From Sipunculus nudus (taxonomy: Eukaryota > Annelida > Sipuncula > Golfingiida > Sipunculidae), in assembly GCA_026874595.1 (NCBI GenBank), contig CM049307.1, forward strand, positions 57,214,870 through 57,278,869: DNA of 64,000 nt. Reading direction: 5' to 3'. This document shows, in pieces, positions 1 to 12,375 of this stretch; the stretch's first letter is position 1, and each line of letters begins with the position of its first letter. The position numbers were made by a program, and so were the translations under genes. The notes below the pieces were generated by a model that was given only the letters and a program-made list of their open reading frames with translations, was not told where the DNA came from and did not search any database.

Positions 1-59
1 AATAATACTGAAACAACGGTACATAAATGTGACTAATTAACATTTTTTAGCTCTTACAG

Positions 60-470
60 TCATCCGAGCTGAAGTCGTGGTCCATTGTCCGTCGTCCGTC
101 CGTCCGCCCGTCCATTAGACTGGCACGTTTTGAAACCGTTAGACCTACAAATCCAAAATTCGGCATACATGCAAATAGATGTCCCCAAAATCTCCAACCA
201 TACCAAAGATTGGATCAATATGACTTCGTTCCTACGAGTTATTAAGGAAAACCTATTATCACACTTCAGTACTGCTTAATATCAAAAACACTCATCTGTT
301 TTTTTTTTAATATTTACCAGAAGTATTTTCCTATATATTTCCTATATACATGCCAGAAATTAAGTCCGTTAAGTGTAATTTCTTTAAGTTATGTGCCCGA
401 ACATAATGGACTTTGTAAAAAATCAGGAAAAATATTAACTCGCTTTACTTGAAAAAAAAATGAAACTAGA
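60..470 (+). repeat. Dispersed repeat fragment, family S
   Basis: This stretch aligns by eye with 30905-31330 in the CEP15-like gene's intron 2. Both share a Tccgtcc-rich start, a gttagac/ggacctac block, the block 'attaaggaaaac' and the block 'tatacatgccagaaatta'. The same opening layout, in more diverged form, starts the tandem arrays at 42.6 kb and 58 kb. A 64-residue ORF inside it is not coding. I do not recognise a named family, and no terminal inverted repeat was seen. Confidence 0.55.
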
Positions 471-2048
471 GACGTCCCCCCCCCCCCAAGTATATAATTT
501 TGTTTAATTAAGATTCATTTGTGTACCCAAAATTAGGTCTGAATTTTGTATTTTTTTTAGTTTTTAGCATAAAAATAACACCTTTGATCACGACACGTTT
601 TTTTTTCTGTGAATACTGTTGATTTATTTTTTTTTTAATCCGAAATTTGTAAGTAAAGGCTTGAAAATTAGGCTAGTTATTGATTTTTTTCTTGAGGCTC
701 TACTGCAGTCACTAGCTTTGTCCAGATGCAGGCAGCGCACTCCTGGTCACTTAAAAACAACTATGCCAGGGATCCTGATTTATTACTGTCACTTGGGTAG
801 ATGCCCTGCTGCGACAGATGTACAGTTATTCTCATATCACCACCAACCCCCCCCCCCCCTCCCACCAACCAAACCCAACCTACTACGTGGTATGCAGTAA
901 CTGTTATTGTTTTCACTGTATATCCTTAACTGTAAAGCCTTTTCCACTCCAATATACAAAACTTTCCTTGAAAAAGTAAGTTAAGGTGTAATCCAGAAGA
1001 TGCCATGTTGCGTTTATGTAGCATTTTTGAGGAAATCATTTTTTTTAATTATTTTAACAAATTAAAATATATAATTAAACCTATTAGTATGCATAAATTT
1101 ATAAAATATGAAGCAAATTATGGATAAATAAAGGCACAATTTAAAATTGTGAAATCTGAATCACGTATTTTTTTATATTTGTTTTGCAAATTTAAATGAT
1201 ATATTTTTGTGGTAAAAAATAAATATACATTTGTATGCATGATGTGGTGATATCTGACAAGATAGAGATTTATGATGCAATTAAGAATTATGAATCAGCT
1301 TTTATATTCAGACATATATGTTATATTGGAATTGTATAGAAATATAAACTTATAATAAAATAATTGATGTGATAAAAAATTAGGATCTAATACAAACATT
1401 TGTTCATTATTTTCCCGGCTCAGCAGAATTGGAGATCAGGCTTTGTTTGCCCTGTATGTATATGCAGAAGTGTTGTTAATCCCACCTCCCACCCCACCCC
1501 CCCCCCCCCCCACACACACACCTCTGCTGCTATTGATTCCATTGCTCCTGTGCAATGGGACATTAGTTTTTATTGCAAATGTGTAAAATTTTCTTTAAAA
1601 AATAATTGGATTAGAAAAAAATTAAGATCTTATTGAAATATATTCTTGCCTCAGGAGATGGAACATAAGTAATCAGCTCTGTCTGTCCATCATCTCTCCG
1701 TAATCTTAAATATATATTAATTATGAAATTTTTCCTATAAGTACTGTTGAAATAACTTTCATATGCTGTATGTGTATGGATTTCAGCTATTGAAGTCTGA
1801 AATTTGAAAGCAACTTATTTATTCAGTTATGTATTATTGCAGATGTTAAACTTTAAAAATTGGATATAATAAATTTAAAAAATAATTGAAACTTCATATA
1901 TTATCAGCTTTCTTTGTCTACCAGTCTGTCTGTCCTTTTTTAAATATGACGTAATTGTGAATGAAGTTTTTTAAGCTGTAAGCATTGTTGAATTAAGTGG
2001 AAATTCTATGTATATACACTATAATAATACAGAGATGTAACTCCCATC
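471..2048. other. Gene-free AT-rich stretch
   Basis: No exon with convincing splice sites or coding character is visible. It holds poly-C tracts near 477-487, 849-860 and 1497-1511, and several T-rich runs. Short ORFs here are fragments through low-complexity DNA. Confidence 0.6.
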
Positions 2049-2056
2049 ATTCAACC

Positions 2057-4212
2057 CAGCGGCGTACCTCGGGGCGGTCTTAGAAATTGCCGCCCCTCTA
2101 AAAATACATTACACAATGTATAACATATTGAAACGTATCATGTCAAATGTCCTTGTTATAGGCTTGTGTTTGACAATGCAGTTGTATGGATAAATTCACT
2201 GGCAGGGAATTCTTCCGCCACATATTAAGAGTAGACATCTCTATGCTGATGTAAATCAAAAGATCGCTTGAAGTTCAAACAAGTATATTTCATTATGAAG
2301 TGAACAGAAAGGAATAAAACGTAAAAATTGAAACTAAAAACAGATAACACTGCAGGATACACATATAATGGTGGAAATAGATCTTTCATCTGTTATGTAA
2401 ACACGATTCATGATTACATTATACTCAACATGGAAAAAACCTTATTTTGTGAGTGTTATTCCATTCTCAACGCATACAAAAATACCTTGTCACATCTATT
2501 ATTCCATCTCTTGTTATCGCATATTACATTAGGAACACCTAATAAGCTATTGAGATATGCATGGTACTACTGCATGCAAGGCACTTTATAATCTTTACAT
2601 AAAACGCGTAATTTCATGAGTTAATTAGGCCAATATATGTAGGCAGGGCATGTTTAACATTTTTGCATAAAAAGACCAATGTTTGGATACAGTGAGTTTG
2701 TTTAATCATAATATCCTAAAAATTAAAAGCATGCTTTAATTCAGGGCTACATCAAATTCATTTCAGAATTATAGTAATTATGCACTTTGTGAGGTTATGT
2801 TTATGAACGTATGACTATTTGTTAATCAATAAAGTATTTAAATAAATTTCAAGTAATGATATCATTTAAATATATATAATAATTTAACTTCAAATGATTT
2901 GTCACAAAATACAACATGTCCGTACGTAGTGGTTCATTGTAATGTTAATTAACAGAATTAACAGTACAGGTAAATATATCTTTAATTTAAGTTTTGAAAT
3001 CTGAAAGATAAAACTGATACTTAATAGGTATATTGAACATGTGGCTAAGCGGCAAGGGGGATTCATCCCGCATGACAGTTATAATAGAATCATATTCTTT
3101 TAAAGTAAAAATAATTCCTACATAGGTCGCAGTGTTATTTTTTTTCACGTTACATAAAAGATCATGCAAGTCATATTGGTTGTAATCAAAAGACACAAGC
3201 ATTTAGGTAGTACTCATTATATACACGATTTTGTTAACGTCTGTATTTTAACGAGACCGATGTAAGGGTATGAAGAATCATGGGAAAATGGGCTTTACAG
3301 GTTATTTCAGGCTGTTTAAATACCATTGGTCTTCTGGCAGGGTTTTCCCTAGTGATTACCAGCTGCTGCTAGGGATTTCTGTAAACGACGACCGCCCTAA
3401 AATGCAGGCCTTTGCATGATTTGTCAGTTAATCGATGGCTTTCTGACATTGCAAGACCACAGGTCTAATAAAGAATAACTACAGATATGTATTTTTTCTT
3501 GCGTATAGCTTGCCTCCATCGAGATCGTCCGCAAATAATTTGGTTGGTTCCACTGCCCAGTTTATAATTACTGAAATTCTTGAAAATAGGACAAAAAGGC
3601 CAAATTTGTACTGTTTGAGGAACTCCTCATGCTAGTCATTATACTGATTCCCCGAAATGCCGTCCCTAAAAAATGTACAAATCGTTCGCTTAACCTTTGG
3701 TAGGTTCCACTGTCAAGTTTATAATCCCTGGAATACTTGAAAAGGGGACAATAAAGGCCAAATTTGTACTTTTTGTGGAACTCTTTATGCCACTGATAAT
3801 ACTAAATCACAGAAATACCGCCCAAAAAATGTGCAAATCGTTCTCTAATCATATTGTAGGTACGACTGCCCAGTTTACAATCCCTAAAATACTTGAAATG
3901 GGACAAAAAAGGCAAAATTTGTAATTTTTGAAGAATTCCATATGCCACTTATAATACTAATTCACCGAAATGCCGCTCCTAAAGTGTGCAAATCATTCGC
4001 TATTAATTTGGTAGGTTCCATTGTCCAGCTTATAATCCCTGAACTTCTAAAATGGGACAAAAAAGGCAAATTTGTCCTTTTTGAGGAACTCCTAAGGACA
4101 CTCATTATACTAATTCCACAAAATGCCGCCCCCAAAAATGTGCCGCCCGGGGCGGACCGCCCCTGCCGCCCTCCCCCCCCCCCCCCCCCCCCCCATCTTA
4201 GGTACGCCACTG
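2057..4212. mobile_element. Non-autonomous hAT-type DNA transposon, 2156 bp
   Basis: The ends are inverted repeats: CAGCGGCGTACCT on the left and AGGTACGCCACTG on the right, with one mismatch between them. The element is flanked by a perfect 8-bp duplication, ATTCAACC, at 2049-2056 and 4213-4220. An 8-bp target duplication with CAGNGGCG ends is typical of the hAT superfamily. No transposase-like ORF is present, so it would need another element's transposase. The right third holds four tandem units of about 156 bp, ending in a poly-C run of about 23 bases just inside the right end. Confidence 0.85.
3540..4160 (+). repeat. Four tandem ~156-bp units inside the hAT element
   Basis: The recurring word 'ggttcc' and its variants begin at 3546, 3703, 3859 and 4014, giving spacings of 157, 156 and 155. 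Each unit then carries a block like 'gggacaaaaaaggcaaattt' and a block like 'aaatgccgcccc'. ORFs running through it (3697-3924, 3942-4334) are by-products of the periodicity and are not genes. Confidence 0.8.
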
Positions 4213-4220
4213 ATTCAACC

Positions 4221-4849
4221 CCCACTCCCCAACCACCACCACCTAGTCCCATCTGTGGACTCGGGACGTTAGTTATATTTCAACTGTATACATTTCATAA
4301 AATAAAAAAAATACATCTATTGAATAATATATAATATAAAATAATAGATCCAATTGAACAAATGTGTGAACTACTGAACTGTCAACAGTTAATCAAAAAG
4401 CCAACTAATGATCATGGTAATAGTACAGATCATTTGTTCACGATCTGCTTACATGCTTCAGTTTCCACATTAGGAAACACATGGTCAGGTCACAAAATAT
4501 TATTTGCAACAATTTCTTGCTCATCAATACAAACCAGTCATATAAACCTACCATGACCTATATTACCTCTTCCTCTCACAATTTTATCTCCATTTCATAT
4601 TAGATTTTCGATCAAGATCAACTTCAGCTGAGGACAGTGACCCATGTTTAAAGAAACTAATAATTAACCAGACTAATGACTATCAGTTCATTGATAAAGA
4701 TAAGTTAATATAAACAAGTATTTTTGCATTTATGCCTAGTTGCAGATAACAATAGTTCTCATCGTTTTATATGATGAAATGATAGATTCGACAATGAGAT
4801 GTCATGCTCCACAACATCCGTTTGATAAAGGGGCAAGGGGGGGGGGGGC
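4221..4849. other. Gene-free spacer
   Basis: AT-rich sequence between two transposon-like elements. A G-run at about 4838-4848 abuts the next element. Nothing else could be supported. Confidence 0.5.
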
Positions 4850-5190
4850 AGCGGCGTCAATTTATCTTCTAGGGTGGGACATGACTCGCAGACACGCACA
4901 CACACAAACATAAATATAACTTAAAAGCATTTCAAATATATGCTTAATCACATTTCAAATATATTACAATAAAATATAAGGTTTTTAAATATAAGGTATT
5001 AATTTTCCAGTACAAGTTAATACTAAACCATGTTTAGATTTATTTCATAGTAAACTCATAAATAGAACCAAAGTCTATATGCATCTATTTAATAATATAT
5101 TTCATTTGCAATATAAAAATATTGTTCTCTGAATGGAGTGGGGGGCGATTACATTGAACATCCCCCTTGACAAAATGTGAGGGGGGGGGG
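4850..5190 (+). repeat. Dispersed element with CAGYGGCGTCAATTT start, copy 1
   Basis: The start matches the sequences at 32142 and 12376. The right part ('ttcatttgcaatat', then 'ttctctgaa', then a gattacattga block followed by ccatcccc) matches 33490-33570, and more loosely 12515-12545. It ends in a long G-run. The family appears three times here, and the copy at 32142 has been opened by later insertions. No coding capacity is seen. Confidence 0.6.
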
Positions 5191-8100
5191 GCTATGAACT
5201 AGATGAACCAGAACGGCACCAAACAGAGTTCATATCTTCGCCAAGGAAGAACACACTGGACCTGAGTACACCAAAATGTAATAGATGTCCCATACCCACA
5301 AAACGTTTACTGGAAACCTATTCTGTTTAGCAAATTAACAAACAAAAAGGTTCATGTTTAGTCACGTGACCTCTGTAATGCAGTCGACCTCTTTAATTTC
5401 AATACTCTGTTCGGAATACGAACGACACATGCAATCATCCAAAGACGTGTAGCTAAGATGTCCGTGATTGTGATACTGAATCAGAGATAGAGGTAGATTA
5501 AGGCACAGATGCTTTCTGAAAATTTTAGGATCCTAATAAATCATCCTGCTATAAAGAAGACCGTAAATTGATAAGCGCATACATTCCTCAATTAAAACTG
5601 GGTTTTCGTCCAGTTCATCTCTCACATCTCTTACCACAAATTTCCCATGTTATTTTTCGTTAAGCAGATCCTTGCCCTGTTCATTGCATGCTCGATTTTA
5701 AAGCGAAATCCGCATGTAACAAATTAATTGCCGCTGAAAAGATTTTTTTGTAGGATGACCAGAAAGGAAGGAAATAAGGAGAGACAACCTTTTAAAATCA
5801 TCGATATCAAAGAAGCTAACAAGGTCCTTCACATTTTGCAAATTTCATTAAGCACATGAACTACTATGCTACCCTTCGTAAATATTAGCACACAGTTCAG
5901 TTTGGATCAAATTGGACTGCAGGCATGCAGAAATACGATATCTTATGTATATAGTGTTAATTCAGACTGCCGTAAGAAGGGAAGTGCATGAAATAATCGA
6001 AATAATGACGGAACGGCACCTGAAACCTTAATTCGGTTTTCAGGCATTTGTTAAAACAATAAAAGCAATAGCTTTTTTTTCTATCTACCAGCTACCAGCT
6101 GACCCCATAGACTGCCGGTCACCAGACCAGGCATCCCTATTAAAGAATGATTACGATATATAAACACAGACTACTCTCACTACAGACAATAACACTACAC
6201 TTATAATCTCAGGAATGTTCTGGTTCCATGCAATGCAAAGACAAATAATTGGTTCAATTTTGTCTCCAGGTAAGAGAGGACTTCCTGGTCCTCATATCGC
6301 CATGCTAAGGTATCCCGTAGCTGAAGCCTGCATGAAATTTATATTTAAAACGAACGAATAACTGCTCTAAGGTTTTTGTCTTATCACGAACAGATAGTGT
6401 ATATTTAGCATTATACAGCTTTATTAGATCGCACAAAGTTAATGCAGTTCCGTACATTTGCTGGGATAACAATTTTCTGCTGAAATACTCAAATACATTG
6501 TTTAAATGTTATGCAGACATATATCATATTGTCTAATTTATTGTTACGATCTCATATCATCACATGCCGTAACAACGGAGTCGGTCAGTGGTGCTGTCTT
6601 CATCTTTTGACTTTTTTAAATTTCGGGGGGGGGGGGGGGGGGGGGGCTGTTGCTTTATGGCAACTTTTAAGTCGAGGGCATCTGTGTGTCACTATATATA
6701 TGTTTAACCATTTGTACAATTTTAGAAATCGTGCAGTAAGAAAATATTGCAATATAATGCGTGTTTATAACTGTGTGTCATTAGCAAGTGTAAAGGAATC
6801 GGATAAGTATATAATCCGAAGATTCAAAGTCAAAGACAAATGCATGGTTTCGTTGTTAGCTGGTGCACACCCCAGCACAAGCATCAATACCGAGCAGGCT
6901 TTATTCTTAATTAGGAATTAACAGAAAATATTTTCCCTTTGAATTGTATACCATGATATATATTGTTCGCCTGGAGGGCAACTTTCAGTAAATATATATG
7001 CAATTAATGCTCATGATATTCGTATACACCTTGGGCCAGCGGGCGAAGGCAAACGTTGAGCCCTGTCCAATATACTTGGGGGGGGGGGGGGGTATTATCT
7101 TAAAGATTTACATCTTGGTTAGGTTCAATGGTCAGGCAGTGAAATACCCCATTACACGGACTTTGCTATCTCATATACGTATGCCTTAAATTATTTGTTA
7201 TGATTATTTGTTGTTATGATATTGTGTGTGACTGGTATATAACATGCGTGTGGCCAAGGTTTAGCGACAACTACCAAGCAAGGAACAGAAACAAGAAAGA
7301 TGAAAACAGAAAAAAAAAGATTGGAAGCTTGAACAAAAATAATGTTTTTTATTAAGTTGCGCGCGATCGGGCTTCCATGTGGCGTGAGCGCTGTGTTTAT
7401 GTTTGGCGTCATTAATCGTGCCGGGTACAAGCTTAATTCCAACGGCGCAGCTTAATTTCACACAGGAGTCTAAGAACAAGCAAATGGTTCTAAAACGAAA
7501 TATTAAAAGAAGCCATTTTTTCAGATGGAAACACGATCTCATACATATTAAGTATACTTGATATGCGAAAAGGTATCTAAATTCCACGATTTTCATGTTT
7601 TTTTTTTCCTTTCAGTGTTATGCTATGTGTAACTTCTTTTATATAAATAGGACCAGCCACTTTTAATTGATGGTCAGTTACTCTTGTAATAATCTTGTAT
7701 AATCTTACGATAATGTACAGAAATGAATGGTCAGAAATCATGGTTCCCGGATACTAGCTAGACTCGTTTCGTGCATGGAAACACCACCAGATGACGCTTA
7801 TGATAGATTGCCAGTTTTGACGAACACTCGTGTATGATTTTAACACTTTCGCTGCCTATGACGAGTATACTCACATTTTCTGATTCCCCCAGTGCCTATG
7901 ACGGGTATACTCGTCATGAATTTATCAGCAATTTTCAGTAAGAAATCTCTTAAATTTATCAATAAACTCTGCGCAGGTGAGTAGTAGTTCATTTATAAAT
8001 TGGTTTCTTGTCATGAAATAGTAAAATTTGTTATTCATCAGTGCGCTTGATAACTCGAAAGCAAGAAAGGTTTTGGGAGCGTGAAAATATCCACGGCTCT

Positions 8101-9262
8101 CGTCCTTTACCGTGAATAAGTTCATGACCCGCTGTAGTGTAAAACTGATACCGTGTAAGGAGTATTCCTTAGAATCAAACAAAAACGAGAACCGCAATAA
8201 AATCTGTCTACGTTTTATATTTGGGCGTATTTTGGCCACTTACTTTCGGCAAACCCGCTGGTGAGACGGATGTGTGACCGATCGCACCTGAGGTGTGAAC
8301 TCCAGATAGCGAGGCGTGAAGTCGTTAAGGTTTACTGCCCCGCTAGGACAGCCAATTGCGCAATCAACAACAATAGGGCGCGTGCCACATGCCTGACACA
8401 CAGATCGGCAGGGTAATCAGAACGCGGCTGCATATTATTGGTTTGGCATATTTGGAGCTATCTCGCGTATCCTATACATTTAGAGATAGCAATATGCTTG
8501 TGCAAGTACCTTCGCCAACAAGTGCATGTAAATTGTAAAATTCTGAAAGCAAACTCGGACGATCACTTGCGGTACTTGTTGGCCCTTTAGTATACCGACA
8601 ATCCCAACCGCACTTTGGAATTCACCATATGCACCCCGACGTATGACTTTCAGACAATTCATAATAATGTATTATATCATAAGCCCTAGAGCTGATCATA
8701 TTAGGTTACACTTTGATCACACGCGATTTTCGTATAATTCCCGGCTTCGTTTGACGGTGACAATGACGAGGTCCACTGTATCATATGCTATCGCCTCGGT
8801 ATGTAAATAACTATGACTGTGTGTAATAAAAGATAATAAAATTTTTAGAATTATAATGATTGGTAGAATCAGTTTGTTCGTTATGAAAAGCAAAATAGCA
8901 ATTTTTTTTTCAGTAAAAATACAAGTTTGTAAAATGAAAGAAAAAAAGGCAGTGCATGGGATCGAAATTGCGCGGTGTTCCGTCGCGTGTTACTTGACCT
9001 ACTACATAACCCATGAGCCATCTTTCCACATCTTTACATGATAGTTTATAGCAATCATAAACCAGAACAAGACACAAACCCTCGCGAGTTCTACGAGATC
9101 GATGTGACATTAGAACTTTGATGATCAAACATGATAATAACTGACGTTTTATAAATCTTCATCTATTATTTCAACTAATATATCGAAAGTCGATCCGAGT
9201 GTGTACAGAAGCCACTATTGCGTGAACCACTGGACTTTCCCGGTCCTGGGGTAAACATGAAT

Positions 9263-9263
<1 letters not shown>
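5191..9263. other. Gene-free stretch with poly-G runs
   Basis: About 4 kb with no convincing exon on either strand. It contains poly-G tracts near 6626-6645 and 7079-7092, and the dyad repeats at 7855-7920. ORFs such as 6511-6921 read through the G-run and look non-coding. Confidence 0.5.
7855..7920. repeat. Direct repeat of a near-palindromic 18-mer
   Basis: The phrase 'gcctatgacg(a/g)gtatactc' occurs twice, near 7853 and 7893. The second copy continues as TGACGGGTATACTCGTCA, an 18-bp dyad with one mismatch. The preceding word 'aacactttcgctgcc' suggests a transposon end, but no partner end was found. Confidence 0.4.
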
Positions 9264-9332
<69 letters not shown>

Positions 9333-9362
9333 TATATATATATACACAAATATTATGTATAT

Positions 9363-9410
<48 letters not shown>
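9264..9410. repeat. (CT)n followed by (TA)n microsatellite
   Basis: About 16 bases of CT dinucleotides run into roughly 130 bases of mostly TA dinucleotides with a short interruption near 9340-9370. Confidence 0.95.
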
Positions 9411-9412
<2 letters not shown>

Positions 9413-9713
9413 TACCTTCGGGCTAAGAAAATTGCTTGAAATTAACAAGAAAATATCAGTCAAATGTGATTACTGTACACTTATATTTGCAGGTAACAAT
9501 TAATAGAGGTTTATCTCGGGCACGTTATTTTTCAAATTGTTATAGGTTTATTAAGAGACTGAAGATAATGTACCATGCCTCTCAAACAACTGATTAATAA
9601 ATAACCTTTTTCTTGTTACGAGTCTAAAAATGTTACAAGGATATAAATATCTTATACTGTAGAACATGTTCACACTTTTGCAAAAGCAGCAAAGTTCAGT
9701 TCTCTCTCCCTCA

Positions 9714-9714
9714 T

Positions 9715-9751
<37 letters not shown>

Positions 9752-9768
9752 ATTATATATATATTGTA
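9714..9768. repeat. (TA)n microsatellite
   Basis: TA dinucleotides with two interruptions. The flanking words 'tgtagaacatgttcac' (near 9657) and 'tgtagaacatgttcat' (near 9765) are nearly identical, so the microsatellite lies between short direct repeats about 108 bp apart. Confidence 0.9.
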
Positions 9769-10617
9769 GAACATGTTCATTATTTTGCAACCCCCCCCCC
9801 CCCCCGGTCCTGTGGCTGCGCCCCTGGGGTTATTTCATTTATTTTCTTTATACCATTTCAGATGCACTATAAAGGACGGTTCTCCATGTTATTCATCGTG
9901 GGGAGAACTTTGTTGTGATCCCGAATATTTAACTTCCCCTACAAATTTAATAGAATTCCACTCATGCAATACCCAAATATAACATTAATACCGAAAAAAA
10001 AGTTTAAGAACTTGATATCAATAAATGTGAACAGTTCATATTTATTCACCGGATTATACACTGTGCATTCGAGGTCAACCATGCCTGTTGTTATGCACCT
10101 TTTCAAGTTTAGACTTCGGTAAGATTTTACATGTACTAAAAACCAATTTCCTTTACAAAATAGCAAATACACCTTTTGTTAAAATCGTGTATCTTGTAAT
10201 ATGCGTCCCCCGTTCCCCAGTCATTCCGTAGTTTACATCACCATCAATAGATGGCGGCACTTTACGGGTCTGCTCAGCTCATGCGAGAGAGCCTATCGAT
10301 CAAGTGTACACCGTTACCAACGACGTTTCGTGTGTTTACCTTTTCCCAATCTCAAATGTTTACACTGGAACCACACCTACATGGTCAACACCTATTCTGA
10401 AGAAGCATATGGAACGTGACGTTAGTCACAAAGGCACGTACAAATATGGCTTATTTAAGAACTATGTGCACATACTTTTTATGAATCTCATATAAATACA
10501 TGTTGTGCATATCTAACGCGCATCTGCCAAAATGGTATATTTCGTGTTCTTATATAATCTGTAGTGCACTATTATGAAAGAAACTTAAAAGAAATACAAA
10601 TACTCATGATTGTTTAC

Positions 10618-11305
10618 AGAGTTCAAGCGTCTACATAATTTGAATGACAGGCTTGGAAAGTTTCTGCGCGGCAGTTCTATTTCGTCCTTTCTCAACATGC
10701 AGATAAAGGTGTCCCGTTTCAAACATTTCTGTGACGACCAAACAATGTGCTCATTCCACTTCTTGTGGATTATTAACGACGTCATGGCGCGCTGGATGAC
10801 GGGTATTGTCACGATGTTGATAAGTTCACCTGTCAAGTGCTCCGTAGCTTCTCAGTTATACCAAGTTGGGTGTTTAAAATGCACCTACCTTGTACGATGA
10901 CCTGCTCCAATGCGGGCATTTAGGATAGACTCGACTGAATCCTGCCAAATATTAAGCTTACAAATAACTCACCTTGCTGACTACAGAATGCCGTAAACTC
11001 ATCCGGATTCTTGCACTTGCTTGGACTTAAATACGAATACAAGATGCTCCAGTTACTTTTTTCTGTTAAATGTTTGTGGATTTTTCTTTTTTTTAAACAA
11101 AACTGGCAATACATGTAGTGATGCAAAATCCGCCATTAAAATATGCACGGTCCTATTATGCCCCTGTTTACTAGAATCAATCCTTTTATTGCTCTCAAAT
11201 GCAAAATATTCATGACATTTCAATAATACTGACATGGCGACACATTGAATATTATTTTAATCTATCTATTTTTGCCTTACCTTTGTCGACGAGATGCGTT
11301 GCCAT
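10618..11305 (-). CDS. Candidate four-exon gene fed by cassette copy 1 (tentative)
   Basis: Four minus-strand segments can be joined without a stop: 11305-11281 (begins MATHLVDK, donor GTAAGG), 11025-10973 (donor GTGAGT), 10941-10902 (acceptor TTTGGCAG, weak donor GTCATC) and about 10860-10618 (donor GTAAAC). The phases 1, 0 and 1 agree between segments. The last segment reads as a mixed-composition protein containing GELINIVTIPVIQRAM. A stronger donor GTAGGT at 10888 would break the frame. I recognise no family. The same last segment is open on the + strand, so at most one reading is right. Treat this as a hypothesis. Confidence 0.2.
10620..10835 (+). CDS. Possible ABC-transporter (ABCC) membrane-domain exon remnant
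   Basis: An open frame of about 72 codons follows the acceptor-like tttacag at 10613-10619. It starts with EFKRLHN, has SRFKH about 32 residues on and ARW at about residue 57-59. In ABCC transporters a KRL(D/E) motif, an (R)F motif and an RW(L/A) motif occur in this order and at this spacing in the second membrane domain. The usual SP..SHF motif between them is not recognisable. No nucleotide-binding domain was found nearby, so this would be an isolated relic. The reverse strand is also open here, in a competing model (10618-11305). Identity is weak. Confidence 0.25.
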
Positions 11306-11505
11306 GGAGACCACCACACATCCCCCGGGGCTGGGCGGGTTATATTAACAACCACAGACCCCTGAGTGCGTCCGGTGGCCTCCAGGCCGTTCATACCCTA
11401 CCCCTGGCACCTGTCAGGGTGATGGCGGGGCTGCTACAGGTATGGAGCCTTTCAGCCGGTGTTTGTTCTCAGGGAGTGAAGCCCTGAGAGACTACGAAGT
11501 AAGCA

Positions 11506-11562
11506 TTAACTTGACAGTTGGTCTTTCTGAACATGCGACAACACCCACTTCCAGTCCGTCAT
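11506..11562 (-). CDS. 18-residue micro-ORF, cassette copy 1
   Basis: An ATG in the strong context CCACCATGACGG opens an 18-codon frame reading MTDWKWVLSHVQKDQLSS, identical to the frame in copy 2. It lies 81 bp downstream of a TATAAATA box, so it would sit early in a transcript and could act as an upstream ORF for the MATH... start at 11305. No known protein is recognised. Confidence 0.35.
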   Translation of the reverse strand: MTDWKWVLSHVQKDQLSS

Positions 11563-11642
11563 GGTGGTCGTGGGGAGCGCCCGGCCCGTACAGGCCTGTT
11601 GTCTGATCTTCCTGTGCGCTGCCTCGGTGAGCAAACCACAGG

Positions 11643-11650
11643 TATTTATA
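11643..11650 (-). promoter_or_regulatory. TATA box, cassette copy 1
   Basis: Minus-strand TATAAATA lies at the position where copy 2 has TATATATA, 81 bp before the micro-ORF ATG. It keeps a TATA identity although the bases differ between copies, which fits selection on function. Confidence 0.45.
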
Positions 11651-11730
11651 CCGAACCTGAACCACACCTGAGGTAGCATGTGACCTCATCGATCTGCAAT
11701 TTGATTGGCTACATTTCAGTTACCTTTGGA

Positions 11731-12375
11731 ATAGACTGATCCTCCGCTCTAATAAATCTCTCCGCCAATGGCTCAATACTTTGATTAATGCGCCCGGGAT
11801 CAGCGAAACTATACTTGAGCCGGAGTTCAGTCCATTTGTTACTTCCTGGTTGTCATAACTGGGACGTAAACATGCAGACTTGTTGGAGCAGGTCCATTGT
11901 TTATTTATAGCCTGATGTTTGTACACGTGTTTGGGAAGAATAGATATAAGAAAGGCTGTAACTGCTATATCAGAAGTATAATTGAACAATAAAAAAAAAA
12001 CAGGGAAATCAGTATACTTTTTTACGTTTCGAATGGATAGATACACAGGAGTAACCGTTTCAGTTCAAAAGGAAAAAACAGGTCCTGTTGTAATAACTGA
12101 TATAATAAAAAATATTGTATTTTATACTTTTGGTAACTACCTACGAAACCTTAAATCAAAAGGGTTCATAAATTTATATGTTTCTTATCATACGGTTATT
12201 CTTTGTGTCATAAATAGGATATAGGGAACAATACAAATTAAAACAAAACAAAAAAAAAATCTCATAGAGCCCATACCTGCACCAACACTATATATCCGCA
12301 ACCAGGCCCGCCTCATATTTAATCAACCCATATCCCATGATTCCTCACTGCAATTCACTGAAATCATTTTTCCCC
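11731..12375. other. Gene-free spacer
   Basis: No exon can be supported. An 80-codon ORF at 11982-12224 is Lys/Ile-rich reading of AT-rich DNA. Confidence 0.5.

Larger units (their letters stand above)
11274..11730 (-). repeat. Promoter/first-exon cassette, copy 1 (inverted)
   Basis: This is the reverse complement of 14414-14877, nearly identical over about 345 bp (11295-11640) and more diverged towards 11730. Read on the minus strand it has, in order: an AT-rich CCAAT-like patch, a degenerate CRE, a canonical TATAAATA (11650-11643), an 18-codon micro-ORF (11562-11506), a second AT-rich TATA-like patch, and a short first exon starting at an X-box-embedded ATG (11305) with donor GTAAGG at 11280. 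Conservation of every element in inverted orientation 2.7 kb away implies duplication of a functional unit or of a mobile element. Confidence 0.8.

Noticed and set aside
3942-4334. 130-codon proline-rich ORF and its antisense glycine-rich ORF
   Set aside because: They read through the poly-C run and tandem units of the hAT element.
8480-8662. 60-codon minus-strand ORF starting MNCLKVIRRG
   Set aside because: Short, no supporting exon signals or homologous copy in the window.
10201-10495. Overlapping ORFs of 63-72 codons
   Set aside because: Two frames open at once with no recognisable motif or good splice context.
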